Assembly: GCF_001953885.1 (NCBI RefSeq)
Contig: NZ_MQUS01000021.1
Coordinates: 106,974-164,887 of the forward strand
Length of the DNA: 57,914 nucleotides
Direction of reading: 5' to 3'
DNA from: Streptomyces sp. IMTB 2501
GTDB taxonomy: Bacteria > Actinomycetota > Actinomycetes > Streptomycetales > Streptomycetaceae
Within the stretch, counting starts at the first letter, position 1, and each line of letters opens with the position of its first letter. Shown here piece after piece: positions 23,760 through 32,447 of the stretch. The notes beneath the pieces were generated by a model that saw only the letters and a program-made list of their open reading frames with translations, ran no database searches and had not been told where the DNA came from. The position numbers were made by a program, and so were the translations under genes.

Positions 23760-23893
23760 GCCGACGGAAAACCGATCTCGTACGGTCGTCCTTGTGGACT
23801 AGCGGCGTCGAGCCGCCCGACTCCATTGGTGCAATGAGCGTATATATGGCTGTGTCCCAGTAATTGGGGTGTAGTCACACCAAAGGAGTGGGA

Positions 23894-25042
23894 ATGGCGT
23901 CCGAGCGTCTGCGATCCCTGAGGCGAGTGACGTTTCTCGCCGCCGGGGTGTTCGCGGCGGCGAGTGTCCTTCCCAGCCCGGTCCTCAAGTCCGGCCCCAC
24001 GACGAACCCGGCCGCGCGGCACTGCGCGGCCGGGTTCGCCGCTCCCGTCCCCGCAGGGTGCGCGGCGAACGGGGCGACGGGTCCCTCCTCGGGGGAGGCG
24101 CACCCGCCCGCGTTCGGCGCGTACCTCAACTACGGGCCCCTCGGCGTGAAGCTGATCCAGGGCTTCAGCGACTGGCTCGACCACGCCGAGGTACGCGTGG
24201 GACACACCTACCTGCCGGGGGACCAGTGGAGCAACATCGAGGGTGCTCACCACTTCCTCGACAGCTGGGCCGACTGGCGGCGCGCCAAGGACGACAGGCT
24301 CCTCGTGGTCAACGTCCCGATGATGGACCGCAACGAGGACCACCTGCCGGACGCGGAGGTCGCGCGGCTGATGCGACGCGCCGCTGCGGGCGAGTTCGAC
24401 CAGCACTTCCGGGTGCTCGCCGAGCGCCTCGTCGCCCTGGGGGTGCCGGACACGATCCTCGTGCCCGGCTGGGAGATGAACGGCATCAGCTACACCCACC
24501 GCTGCGGCCCCGACCCGGACGACTGGAAGACGTACTGGCGGCGCATCATCACCGTCATGCGCTCGGTGCCCGGGCAGAATTTCAGGTTCGACTTCACACC
24601 GGACCGGGGCGTGGACGCAATTCCGTGGCCGCAGTGCTATCCCGGCGACGACGTCGTCGACATCATCGGCATGGACTCGTACGACCAGCCGGAGGGGATC
24701 TCCTTCGACCAGCAGATCTCCGAGCCCTACGGCCTGCAGTACCAGGTCGACTTCGCGAAGACGCATGGCAAGCCGACCTCGTACCCCGAGTGGGGTCTGT
24801 TCCGCAACGGCGACAACCCGACGTACATGCTGCGCATGCTCGCGTGGATGGACGAGAACAAGCCCCTCTACCACACGGTCAGCGACTACTGCCCGCACGG
24901 CGTGTGGCTGTGTTCCGCCAATCCCCGGTCGTCCGCCATCTACCGGGCGCTGTTCTCCGACGGGCACATGCCGGGTCCCACGCCGAACCCGATGCCCGAG
25001 CCGTCGGTCCGCACGACGCCGGTCGTCCCGCCGCACCGCTGA
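23894..25042 (+). CDS. Secreted GH26-type beta-glycanase
   Basis: A 382-residue exported protein; start ATG 23894 has AAAGGAG 6-7 bp upstream, so an upstream start at 23864 is not needed. The hydrophobic N-terminus (VTFLAAGVFAAASVL) is a signal peptide or anchor. The catalytic domain resembles glycoside hydrolase family 26: acid/base Glu194 in VPGWEMNG and nucleophile Glu299 in SYPEWGLF, with IIGMDSYDQ between. GH26 cleaves beta-mannan, beta-1,3/1,4-glucan or xylan. Lying beside an exopolysaccharide operon (convergent, 27 bp away), it is a candidate for trimming or releasing that polymer. A perfect 15-bp hairpin (24003-24038) lies inside codons 37-49. Confidence 0.85.
   Translation: MASERLRSLRRVTFLAAGVFAAASVLPSPVLKSGPTTNPAARHCAAGFAAPVPAGCAANGATGPSSGEAHPPAFGAYLNYGPLGVKLIQGFSDWLDHAEVRVGHTYLPGDQWSNIEGAHHFLDSWADWRRAKDDRLLVVNVPMMDRNEDHLPDAEVARLMRRAAAGEFDQHFRVLAERLVALGVPDTILVPGWEMNGISYTHRCGPDPDDWKTYWRRIITVMRSVPGQNFRFDFTPDRGVDAIPWPQCYPGDDVVDIIGMDSYDQPEGISFDQQISEPYGLQYQVDFAKTHGKPTSYPEWGLFRNGDNPTYMLRMLAWMDENKPLYHTVSDYCPHGVWLCSANPRSSAIYRALFSDGHMPGPTPNPMPEPSVRTTPVVPPHR
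24003..24038 (+). other. Perfect 15-bp hairpin inside the GH26 coding region
   Basis: CGAACCCGGCCGCGC (24003-24017) pairs perfectly with 24024-24038 around a 6-nt loop, just after the region encoding the signal peptide. It encodes the low-conservation linker. It could slow translation during export or act as an attenuator; chance is less likely given the perfect match, but high GC inflates such stems. Confidence 0.55.
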
Positions 25043-25069
25043 CCGTGGCAGGTCGACGGAGAAGACGAC

Positions 25070-26179
25070 CTAGGCGGGCTCGGCCGTGGTGGTCCGGCGC
25101 AGGACCCGCTTCGCGCAGTCCCGCGCCGCGGCGCCGCAGACGGCGGACGCCAGCAACGGTGCGGTGCGCCGACGAGCCAGCAGGAAACGCTGGTTGACGA
25201 CGGTCTCGGGAAGCCAGCGGTACTTGTACGGTTCCTTGCCCCGCATCAGGCTCAGCACGCCGACCCCGTCGGATGCGAGGTCGTCGACGGCCGCGCCGAT
25301 CATCATCGTCATCGCGTCCAGCTTGCGCTCGATCAGCCGCGGGTGGACCCCGTAGAGGTAATTCCCCGCCAGCTTCCGTGACCGGAAGGTCAGATCGACG
25401 GCCGCGATCTCGCCGTCCAGCAGGTACTCCTTCACCACGGCCTCGCCGCACCGGACCAGGGGAACCACGGACCGGACCAGGTGGTCCAGGAAGCGTGGCC
25501 GCAGATGCTCCGGGTTGACCTTCCTGCCCTCCCACTGCAGCCGGTGGAGTTCCAGCATCCGCCGCAGCGACGTCCCCACCTCCAGGTGGTCCACAGCGCG
25601 CCACTCGACGCCGAGCTTCCTCAGCTTGTTCTGCTTGTTGCGCACCCGCTGGGCGCGCGCCTTGGGCAGCCGCTTGACGAACTGCTCCATCGGCAGGACG
25701 GGGATCTCCAGGCACTCGGAGTCGCTCAGGCGCCGCCGCGGCCCGCGCCAGGCCTGGTAGACACGTTCCACCGCGCTGCCGGGCCGCACCTCGCGCAGGT
25801 CGATCAGGGCGGTGCGGGCGAGGTCGGCCAGGGCGTCCGCCAGCGCGGCCGCGCCCTGCGCGGCCGCCGCCTCGTCGAGGAGCACATCGAAGAAGTCCGA
25901 GATGGCGCCGCCGATCGGCGCCAGCACCGGCAGCGGACCGGGCAGGCGCATCAGCGGTGCCACCGCCACCAAGTCACCGTGCGCACGCACCAGGACCAGC
26001 CGGAGCCCACCCGGCGTTCCGTACGACAGCCACCAGGAGTGCAGCCAGGCGTGACTCTGGAATGTCGTCGCGGACCGGCAGGCCCGGTACAGGCGTTCCC
26101 ACTCCCCCGCCAGCTTGGCGAAGGCCTGCTCGTCGGTACGCACCTCCACCGACAGAGCGTGTGCGGATGTGGGGGTCAC
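25070..26179 (-). CDS. CelD/BcsL-type GNAT acetyltransferase, intact copy
   Basis: A 369-residue protein, start GTG 26179, overlapping the Wzz stop as GTGA. It belongs to the GNAT/FemAB-like CelD-BcsL family of acyltransferases common in exopolysaccharide clusters. Landmarks: ALSVEVRTDEQA start, WLHSWWLSYG, LVLVRAHGDLVAVAPLM, KARAQRVRNKQNKLRKLG, GEIAAVDLTFRSRKLAGNYL and the C-terminal YRWLPETVVNQRF. Cytoplasmic, no signal. It probably O- or N-acylates the growing glycan or a precursor. A heavily deleted second copy is at 8844-9175. Last gene of the operon. Confidence 0.87.
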   Translation of the reverse strand: MTPTSAHALSVEVRTDEQAFAKLAGEWERLYRACRSATTFQSHAWLHSWWLSYGTPGGLRLVLVRAHGDLVAVAPLMRLPGPLPVLAPIGGAISDFFDVLLDEAAAAQGAAALADALADLARTALIDLREVRPGSAVERVYQAWRGPRRRLSDSECLEIPVLPMEQFVKRLPKARAQRVRNKQNKLRKLGVEWRAVDHLEVGTSLRRMLELHRLQWEGRKVNPEHLRPRFLDHLVRSVVPLVRCGEAVVKEYLLDGEIAAVDLTFRSRKLAGNYLYGVHPRLIERKLDAMTMMIGAAVDDLASDGVGVLSLMRGKEPYKYRWLPETVVNQRFLLARRRTAPLLASAVCGAAARDCAKRVLRRTTTAEPA

Positions 26180-26844
26180 CGCACCCCCTGCGCGTCGGCG
26201 GCGGGAGCGGGACCGGGCAGCTGCGCCCGCTCCGTGGCATCGTCCGCCGCCGCCCGCCGCGGCCGGGCCAGCAGCACGAGGCCGCACAACAGGCCTCCGG
26301 CGCCGGCACCCACGAGCGAGGTCAGTGCCGGGGACTGGGACGACGGCGTGTCGGGGGGGACGGCATGGGACAGGCGCACCAGCTTGATGCCCGTGTACTT
26401 CTTGGTCCGGTCGGCCTGCTGGGTCAGTGCGCCGGACACGGCGTTGGCGATGGCGGCGGCCTGGCCGGGGCGCTCGGAGGTCGCCGTGATCGCGATCATC
26501 GGCGCGTCGGGCGAGGTGGCGGCCTGGACGCTTCTGCGCAGCTTCTGCGCCGGTACCCCCGCCCGCTCCTGTGCCTGCGCCAGCACGGCGGGCTGTGTCA
26601 CCACGCGGCCGTACCCCTGCGCGAATCCGAGTGCCGTGGCGGAGTCGGTCTTCGCCCTGTCGGCGGGTACGGCGATGACGTAGCTGGTGGCCGTGTACTG
26701 AGCCGGTGTCACCGCCGCGTACACGCCCCCGGCCGCGGCGCCGAGAAGCGCGCCGGCCGGGATCAGCCACCGCGGCAGCAGTCGGATTGCCTGCGCGAGC
26801 ATGCGGCGCGGCAGTCCTGCGGGCGATGGGGGGCTGTCGGACAT
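26176..26844 (-). CDS. Wzz-type polysaccharide chain-length/co-polymerase protein, intact copy
   Basis: A 222-residue protein with two membrane segments: near 27-46 (LIPAGALLGAAAGGVYAAV) and near 172-193 (ALTSLVGAGAGGLLCGLVLLA). The intervening exoplasmic domain (TATSYVIAVPADR, ALGFAQGYG, MIAITATSERPGQAAAIANA) is typical of the Wzz/tyrosine-kinase-modulator family that sets glycan chain length. No kinase domain and no tyrosine cluster follow. It starts 7 bp after the stop of the dead glycosyltransferase remnant and overlaps the GNAT by GTGA. Frameshifted copy at 8391-8815. Confidence 0.88.
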   Translation of the reverse strand: MSDSPPSPAGLPRRMLAQAIRLLPRWLIPAGALLGAAAGGVYAAVTPAQYTATSYVIAVPADRAKTDSATALGFAQGYGRVVTQPAVLAQAQERAGVPAQKLRRSVQAATSPDAPMIAITATSERPGQAAAIANAVSGALTQQADRTKKYTGIKLVRLSHAVPPDTPSSQSPALTSLVGAGAGGLLCGLVLLARPRRAAADDATERAQLPGPAPAADAQGVR

Positions 26845-26851
26845 CGGGACC

Positions 26852-27129
26852 TCACTTCCAGGTTGAGCCGGACAGCACGGCCGTGTACACGTCCATCAGC
26901 TGCCCGGCGGTTCGCTCGATGCTGTGGTGCCGCACACCACCCGGACGTATGCGGCGGTGCCGCCGGTGACGGTGACGCGGGCGCCGTCGCGCCGCGCTCT
27001 CCCGGCGACCGGGCCCGGGTCGGCCGGCGTCACCGCGGCACACCGGACGGGCAGGTGCCGCAGCGGCAGGCGCGGTTGCCGCCCGGCGCCGCCGACGCCG
27101 GGACCGGTGATGATGTGCGGGGCCTTCAC
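26852..27129 (-). pseudogene. Glycosyltransferase remnant with large internal deletion, copy 2
   Basis: Both ends of the 7231-8367 glycosyltransferase are preserved, but the middle is missing. The start MKAPHIITGPGVGGAGRQPR matches MRVLHIITGLNAGGAEQQLR, and RRDGARV matches RADGARV. After a jump and frameshift near 26945, HHSIERTAGQLMDVYTAVLSGSTWK (in two pieces) matches HNSIQNIARQTSRLYTEVLAGSTRK and ends at TGA 26852. About 850 bp are lost. The ATGA overlap with the deacetylase stop (27126-27129) and the tight spacing to Wzz are kept. It cannot encode an active enzyme; the intact homologue is on the other strand at 7231-8367. Confidence 0.88.
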
Positions 27130-27911
27130 GGTGCCTCCAGGGCTCGGCCGCGGAGGCGGGCCAGGCGTCTTCTCAGCTCCAGGCGCGCGGGCGTGTCGGC
27201 CTGTCCGATGTGCAGCCGGGGCAGCGCCAGGTCGCCCGCGGGGGCGGGAGCGATGGCGCAGGCATAGCCGTATCCGGCCTCGCGCACGGCGGTCAGGGCG
27301 CGCGCGTCGACCCGGCCGTAGGGATAGCAGAAACCCTGGACGTCGGCGTTGATGAGCTCGGCCAGGAGAAAGCGGCTGTGGTGGACCTCGGCACGCAGTT
27401 CGTGGGGGGTGGCCCAGGTGAGGTCGATGTGGGTGAGACCGTGCGAGGCGATCTCGATGCCGGCGGCCGCGGCCCGGCGGATGCCGTCCGCGTCGAGGAG
27501 GTGCTTGCGCGGGCCGAGCGGGTCCCAGTCGTTGACACCGCCGAGTCGCCCGGGCAGCACGAACAGGGTGGCCCCGCACTGCCAGCGCTCCAGGAGGGGC
27601 AGCGCGGCGGTGACGAAGTCGGCGTAGCCGTCGTCGAAGGTGAGCCCGACCAGCCCACGCTCCCGTCCACGCGCGCGGGCCGCGAGCAGCTCCCGCATGC
27701 TGACCCCGCGCAGACTGCGGCCACGCAGCCAGGCGAGCTGGCGGTCGAGCCGGGCGGGGGTGACGGTGATGTTGGACGGGTCCTCCGGGTCGTCCGAGAC
27801 GGAGTGATACATGGCCACCCAGGCCGCAGGCCCCCGCCTCCGGCCTTCTCGTACGCCCGGTTCGCGGTCCGGTCCGGTGGCCCGCGGGGGTGGCGGAACG
27901 TCAACGGCCAT
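27126..27911 (-). CDS. Polysaccharide deacetylase (NodB-type), intact copy
   Basis: A 261-residue carbohydrate esterase family-4-type protein. NodB motif 1 TFDDGYADF (Asp93/Asp94), motif 2 HGLTHIDL (His157/His161), CYPYGRVDAR as motif 3 and a late LPRLHIGQ. It removes acetyl groups from GlcNAc-type residues of a polymer. There is no clear signal peptide, so it may act on lipid-linked precursors in the cytoplasm or use another route. ATG 27911 lies 11 bp inside the flippase gene; its stop overlaps the glycosyltransferase remnant. The decayed paralogue 6614-7234 has lost both catalytic motifs. Confidence 0.92.
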   Translation of the reverse strand: MAVDVPPPPRATGPDREPGVREGRRRGPAAWVAMYHSVSDDPEDPSNITVTPARLDRQLAWLRGRSLRGVSMRELLAARARGRERGLVGLTFDDGYADFVTAALPLLERWQCGATLFVLPGRLGGVNDWDPLGPRKHLLDADGIRRAAAAGIEIASHGLTHIDLTWATPHELRAEVHHSRFLLAELINADVQGFCYPYGRVDARALTAVREAGYGYACAIAPAPAGDLALPRLHIGQADTPARLELRRRLARLRGRALEAP

Positions 27912-29631
27912 GGCATGCCCCTCGTGTGACGGAGCGTCGGACGGTGTGCGCGGCGCGGGCCAGGACTGTCCGGGTGTCTGCCACGTCGAGAGCCCAGACC
28001 AGCGCGAGGAAGACGGCCGTCACGCTCGCGCAGCCCACGGCGACGGCGGCGGGGGGTGAGGCGAACGGCCGCGTGCAGACGATCCCGGCTCCAGTGGCGC
28101 ACAGGGCCGCCTTCAGCGGTTTGGCGAGTTCGGCGACGACCCTGGGGACGCGCACGGGGACGCTGCGGGCACCCAGCCCGCGGAGCAGGAGGAGCGCGGT
28201 GAGGGTGATGCCGGCGGCGTTGGCCCCGGCGATGCCCCGCGCCCCCCAGAGCCCCATGGCCCAGGCACCGGTGCCGATGGTGACGGCCAGGCCCACGGCC
28301 ATCGCGGCCACCGGGTACCAGGAGGCGCGGCCTGCCGAGAAGTACGACCGCACAAGCGCCCCCACCAGGGCGTGGCCGAGCAGCCCGAGGGCGTACACCC
28401 GCATCGTGGAGGCGGTCGCGGCGGTGTCCGCAGCCGTGAAAGCGCCGTGCTGGAACAGGAGTTGGATGACCTGCGGTGCGCAGGCCTCGATCACGGCGGT
28501 GCCCAGCAGCACCAGACAGCCCACCAGCACGAGGTCCCGCTCGGTCCGCTCCCCGGCCCGCCGCAGGTCCCCCTCGGCGACGGCCCGCGCCAGCACGGGG
28601 AAGGTGACCACGCACACCATCAGCGACAGCGACATGGGCAACTGCGCGACCTTCTGGGCGTAGTTGAGATGCGAGATGGCACCGGCAGGCAGCCCCGCGC
28701 CGAAGTAGCGCTCGACGAACACCTGCGCCTGGCGGCACAACACATACAACAGCACCGACATGACCAGGGCCGGCGTCAGCGGACCCTGGTCGTCCCCGGC
28801 CGCCACGGGCAGCGGCTGCGGGAAGTGCTGCCCGGAGAGCCTGCGCCACAGCGACGGGGCCTGGACCACGATCATCAGGCATCCCCCGAGCCCGACGCCC
28901 AGCGCGGCGGCCCGTACGCCCCAGTGTGCGCCGAGGCCGAACAGGGTGGTGATGATCGCGATGTTGAGCGCGACGGAGATCGCCGCCGGAGCGACGAACG
29001 AACCGTGCGCCCGCAGCGCCGCACTGCAGTACCCGGCCAGTCCGAACGTCAGGACACAGGTCGAGGTCAGCCGGGTGCAGTCCGCGGCGAGGGACGCGTC
29101 GGGCAGGCTGGGTGCGAGGAGGGAGACCACCAGCGGTGCGCCCGCGATGAGCGCGACGGACACGGCGGCGAGGCCCAGGCACAGTCGCGGCAGGGAGGCG
29201 GCGACCAGCGCGCGCACCGGGTCACCCCCACCTGACACGCGGCCCCGCCGGGCCAGTGCCACGCTGAACGCGGGAACCAGCACGTAGGCCATCCCGGCGT
29301 CGATCAGCAGCGTCGCCGCCGTCTCGGACACGGTCCAGGCCACCAGGAAGGCGTCGGTCTCGGCCCCGGCCCCGAAGAAATGGGCAAGGGCCTGGTCCCG
29401 GCCGAGCCCGAGCAGCGACCCCGCCACGGACAGCGCGGCGGAGATCAGGGTGGCCTTTGCGAGGAAGCGTCCCGAGACGGTTCCCGGGAAGGTCTCCTGC
29501 GCCGTGGCCGTCCCGGCCGGGTGGGACTCGGCGGTTGCTCCGGTGTCCGCCGGGTCGTGGCTGTGCGCCGTGCCCGGTTCGAGCACCGTGTGCGCGGGTG
29601 TGTCCTGTGCCGCCGGGGGCGTGGGCCTCAT
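27901..29631 (-). CDS. MurJ/Wzx-type lipid-linked glycan flippase
   Basis: A 576-residue integral membrane protein with about 14 hydrophobic segments after a hydrophilic N-terminus of roughly 50 residues. MviN/MurJ family marks: SLLGLGRDQALAHFFGAGAETDAFLVAW near the first two helices, VLVPAF, and HLNYAQKVAQLPMSL mid-protein. It probably translocates undecaprenyl-PP-linked repeat units across the membrane for the polymerase encoded just upstream. ATG 29631 overlaps the ligase stop (ATGA), and its 3' end overlaps the deacetylase by 11 bp. In this operon a Wzx role is more likely than the essential peptidoglycan flippase. Confidence 0.9.
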   Translation of the reverse strand: MRPTPPAAQDTPAHTVLEPGTAHSHDPADTGATAESHPAGTATAQETFPGTVSGRFLAKATLISAALSVAGSLLGLGRDQALAHFFGAGAETDAFLVAWTVSETAATLLIDAGMAYVLVPAFSVALARRGRVSGGGDPVRALVAASLPRLCLGLAAVSVALIAGAPLVVSLLAPSLPDASLAADCTRLTSTCVLTFGLAGYCSAALRAHGSFVAPAAISVALNIAIITTLFGLGAHWGVRAAALGVGLGGCLMIVVQAPSLWRRLSGQHFPQPLPVAAGDDQGPLTPALVMSVLLYVLCRQAQVFVERYFGAGLPAGAISHLNYAQKVAQLPMSLSLMVCVVTFPVLARAVAEGDLRRAGERTERDLVLVGCLVLLGTAVIEACAPQVIQLLFQHGAFTAADTAATASTMRVYALGLLGHALVGALVRSYFSAGRASWYPVAAMAVGLAVTIGTGAWAMGLWGARGIAGANAAGITLTALLLLRGLGARSVPVRVPRVVAELAKPLKAALCATGAGIVCTRPFASPPAAVAVGCASVTAVFLALVWALDVADTRTVLARAAHTVRRSVTRGACHGR

Positions 29632-30968
29632 CGCGGGACCTCCGACGAAGCCCGAGCCGAGGCGTCCGCCGCGTCGGGGGCGAGGGCCCACCAGGCGGCG
29701 AGCCCGAGGACCACGGCCGTCAGGACGGTGTCGGGGCCGCCGATGTCGGCGTACAGGTAGTCCACGAGCTGCCACAGCAGCAGCCCGCAGACCGCGACGG
29801 CACAGTCCGCGGCGCGTTCCGCACGCCGCAGCCGTCTGAGCCCGCAGACCAGCAGTGCCAGCCAGCTGCCCGCGACCGTGAGTACGCCCACCAGTCCCTG
29901 CTCACTGAGCATCAGGAGATACATGTTGTGCGGTGAGAGCAGAGGCTGGCGCCGATAGCCCTGGCCCGCTCCGTCCGTGTCGCTGCCCGACGACAGCGCG
30001 AGCGAGGCGTGCCCGTCCCGGTACGCGGGGAAGGCTTTCAGCCCGACGCCCGTCACGGGGTGTTCGTGCCAGATGCCGGTGGCCGCCGCCCAGAGGCTGT
30101 AGCGGTCGACCACGGACTGGTCCGGTGCGTCGGTGACCCGGGTGATGCTGGTCAGCCGTTCCTGTAGCGCCGCGGTGCCCACACCGAAGCCGCCCACCAA
30201 CACCACCGACGCCGCGACCGCCGTCGCACACACTTTTGCCGCACGCCGTGCCCCAGCCGACAGGAGCTGCGCCCCGCACGCGAGGGCCGTGGCGATCCAG
30301 GAACCCCGGCTGAAGGACACCGTGAGCGGCACGAGCAGCACCAGCGCACACGTGGCCGCCACAACCTGCTGCCGCCGGTCCCGCGTCCTGAGGGCGATGC
30401 CGGTCGCGGCCACCACTCCGTACGCCACGACGGTCGCCATCCCCATCACATCGGACGGCCCGAACGTGCCCACCGCCCGGATGTCGGCCCCCTGATACGA
30501 GGCCCCGGTGCCGGTGAGGTACTGGTACACCCCGATCGCGCCCTGCCACAGCGCGAGCCCGACCAGCGACCAGAGCACCAGCCGGACGTCGCGCCGGTCC
30601 CGCATCAGCAGCACCACCGCGACCGGGACGAGCACGAACACCTGTAGATACCGGGCCAGTCCGGTGACGGCGTCACCGGGCGTCACCGCCCCGCTCGCGG
30701 CGACCGCGATGCCCACCACCGGCAGCCCCAGGACGATCGCGGCCGTCCCCGTCAGCGGGCGCCGTGCCCGCCGCGAGGTCCGTACGACGGCCCACAGCAC
30801 GACCAGCCCCGACACCGCGTCGGCAAAGGTGGCCCCGCTGTCCGGTGTGACCGGCAGGCACAGCATGACGACGATCGCCACGACGGGCAGGACCGGCGCG
30901 GCGCGGCGAAGCGCGGCCGGCGCCAGGGGCAGCGCCGCCGGCGGCGAGGCCGTCGCGGAGGTGCTCAC
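29628..30968 (-). CDS. O-antigen ligase/Wzy-type polymerase
   Basis: A 446-residue membrane protein with 10-12 hydrophobic segments, start GTG 30968. The Wzy_C/O-antigen-ligase signature is present: GVGLKAFPAYRDG followed by LLSPHNMYLLMLSEQGLVGVL in the large exoplasmic loop (His in PHNMY is the usual catalytic residue). It joins lipid-linked repeat units into polymer, or ligates polymer to an acceptor. It follows the sugar transferase by 6 bp and overlaps the flippase gene, so it is firmly part of the operon. Confidence 0.92.
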   Translation of the reverse strand: MSTSATASPPAALPLAPAALRRAAPVLPVVAIVVMLCLPVTPDSGATFADAVSGLVVLWAVVRTSRRARRPLTGTAAIVLGLPVVGIAVAASGAVTPGDAVTGLARYLQVFVLVPVAVVLLMRDRRDVRLVLWSLVGLALWQGAIGVYQYLTGTGASYQGADIRAVGTFGPSDVMGMATVVAYGVVAATGIALRTRDRRQQVVAATCALVLLVPLTVSFSRGSWIATALACGAQLLSAGARRAAKVCATAVAASVVLVGGFGVGTAALQERLTSITRVTDAPDQSVVDRYSLWAAATGIWHEHPVTGVGLKAFPAYRDGHASLALSSGSDTDGAGQGYRRQPLLSPHNMYLLMLSEQGLVGVLTVAGSWLALLVCGLRRLRRAERAADCAVAVCGLLLWQLVDYLYADIGGPDTVLTAVVLGLAAWWALAPDAADASARASSEVPR

Positions 30969-30974
30969 CGGCGC

Positions 30975-32447
30975 TCAGCCTCCCGTCGGCCGTACGAACT
31001 GGACCGCCGTGCGCACCAGGATGCAGACGTCCTGCCACAGCGACCAGGTGTCGATGTAGGCGTTGTCGAAGCGGCACCGGTCCTCGATCGAGGTCTCGCC
31101 GCGCAGCCCGTTGACCTGGGCGAGTCCGGTGATACCGGTGCTCACCCGGTGGCGCGCCGCGTAGCCCGGATGTGCCTGGCTGAACTTGGTGACGGAATAA
31201 GGCCGTTCGGGCCTCGGCCCGACCAGGCTCATGTCGCCGCGGAAGACGTTCCACAGCTGGGGCAACTCGTCCAGCGAGGTGCGGCGCAGGAACTGGCAGA
31301 AGCGGCTCGTGTCCTGCTCGTCCGCCCCGCTCCAGCGGGTCGCGGCCGCGTGCGCGCCGGCAGGCGGGTGGGTGCGGAACTTCAGCATCGTGAACGGCCG
31401 CCCGCCCTGGCCGATCCGCTCCTGCCGGATCACCACCCCCGACCCCTCGGTGATCCGCAGGCCGGCCGCGCAGGCCAGCAGCACCGGGCCGGCGAGCAGC
31501 AGAAGCACACCGGAGAAGACGATGTCGAGCATCCGCTTGCCGACCGCACCGCCGCCGCGCCGCCCGGAGTCCGTACACAGCAACCTGCGCGGGAAGCCCA
31601 CAAGGTGCCCCGCCCGCCCACGCCTTCCGCGCGGGCCGTACGACGGCGGGTTCGTGTCCAGCTCCCACAACACGCAGCCGAACGCGGCGAGTTCACGCAG
31701 CAGCGGGGCCTTCCGCACCCGGGTCGAGGCCCCGACGACGAGGACCGTCTCCACACCGTTCTGGATGAGCGCGCGATGTGCGTCTTCACGCGTGGTGAGG
31801 ACCGGCAGCGGGGACCGGTCGGCGGAGGGGGGTACGGAGTGCGGCGCATCGGCGACAAGGCCCACCGGTTGCGTTCCGCATCCCGGGCGGCGCTGCAACG
31901 CGGCCGCGACCTGCATCGCCGCCGGGGCCGGCCCCACCACCAGGGCGGGACGGGGCCGGCGTCTGAACCGCCTGCGCCGCCGCCCGTGCACTGCCTCGCG
32001 GCCCGCGCAGGCCACCAGGCAGTGCACGGCACACGCGGTGCCGAGCACCGTCAGCGGCAGCTGCCGCATCGAAGTGAGCGCCGCGACGACCGCCCAGCCG
32101 ATGGCGACGCGCCCGCAGACGGCGGGCAGTTCCTCCACAATGCCGGCGACATCCGAGGTGTCGTAGAGCTGGGCCCGTCGGTTCAGGCTCAGCACGCACA
32201 GCCCGAGAAAGGCGATGAGCAGCGGATTCCGCTGGTCCTCCGGCATGGCCAGGGCGCCCAGCAGGGTGCCACTGAGGTCGGCGATCAGCAGGGGGGTCCA
32301 GGAGATCCGCCGCGAGCGACGGGTCGCCCGCCCGGAGGGCAGTTCGGGGCACGCGGCGGCGCCTGGCGGGTCGAGGAAGGATACGGCGCTCCCCGCCGCC
32401 CCTCGGGACCCCCCGGCAGGAGGAGGAACAGTACTTTCCGCAGTCAT
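30975..32447 (-). CDS. Exopolysaccharide polyprenyl glycosylphosphotransferase (long form)
   Basis: A 490-residue initiating enzyme. The N-terminal half has 4-5 weak hydrophobic segments and a Rossmann-like CoA-binding-type domain (LVVGPAPAAMQ, VLVVGASTR). The C-terminal half is a bacterial sugar transferase: KRMLDIVFSGVLLLLAGPV, PFTMLKFRTH, LRRTSLDELPQLWN, FRGDMSLVGPRPE and STGITGLAQVNGLRG. It transfers sugar-1-P to undecaprenyl phosphate. Start ATG 32447 overlaps the upstream glycosyltransferase stop (ATGA). It is a second initiator beside the short enzyme at 9428, so two priming activities exist in the island. Confidence 0.93.
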   Translation of the reverse strand: MTAESTVPPPAGGSRGAAGSAVSFLDPPGAAACPELPSGRATRRSRRISWTPLLIADLSGTLLGALAMPEDQRNPLLIAFLGLCVLSLNRRAQLYDTSDVAGIVEELPAVCGRVAIGWAVVAALTSMRQLPLTVLGTACAVHCLVACAGREAVHGRRRRRFRRRPRPALVVGPAPAAMQVAAALQRRPGCGTQPVGLVADAPHSVPPSADRSPLPVLTTREDAHRALIQNGVETVLVVGASTRVRKAPLLRELAAFGCVLWELDTNPPSYGPRGRRGRAGHLVGFPRRLLCTDSGRRGGGAVGKRMLDIVFSGVLLLLAGPVLLACAAGLRITEGSGVVIRQERIGQGGRPFTMLKFRTHPPAGAHAAATRWSGADEQDTSRFCQFLRRTSLDELPQLWNVFRGDMSLVGPRPERPYSVTKFSQAHPGYAARHRVSTGITGLAQVNGLRGETSIEDRCRFDNAYIDTWSLWQDVCILVRTAVQFVRPTGG

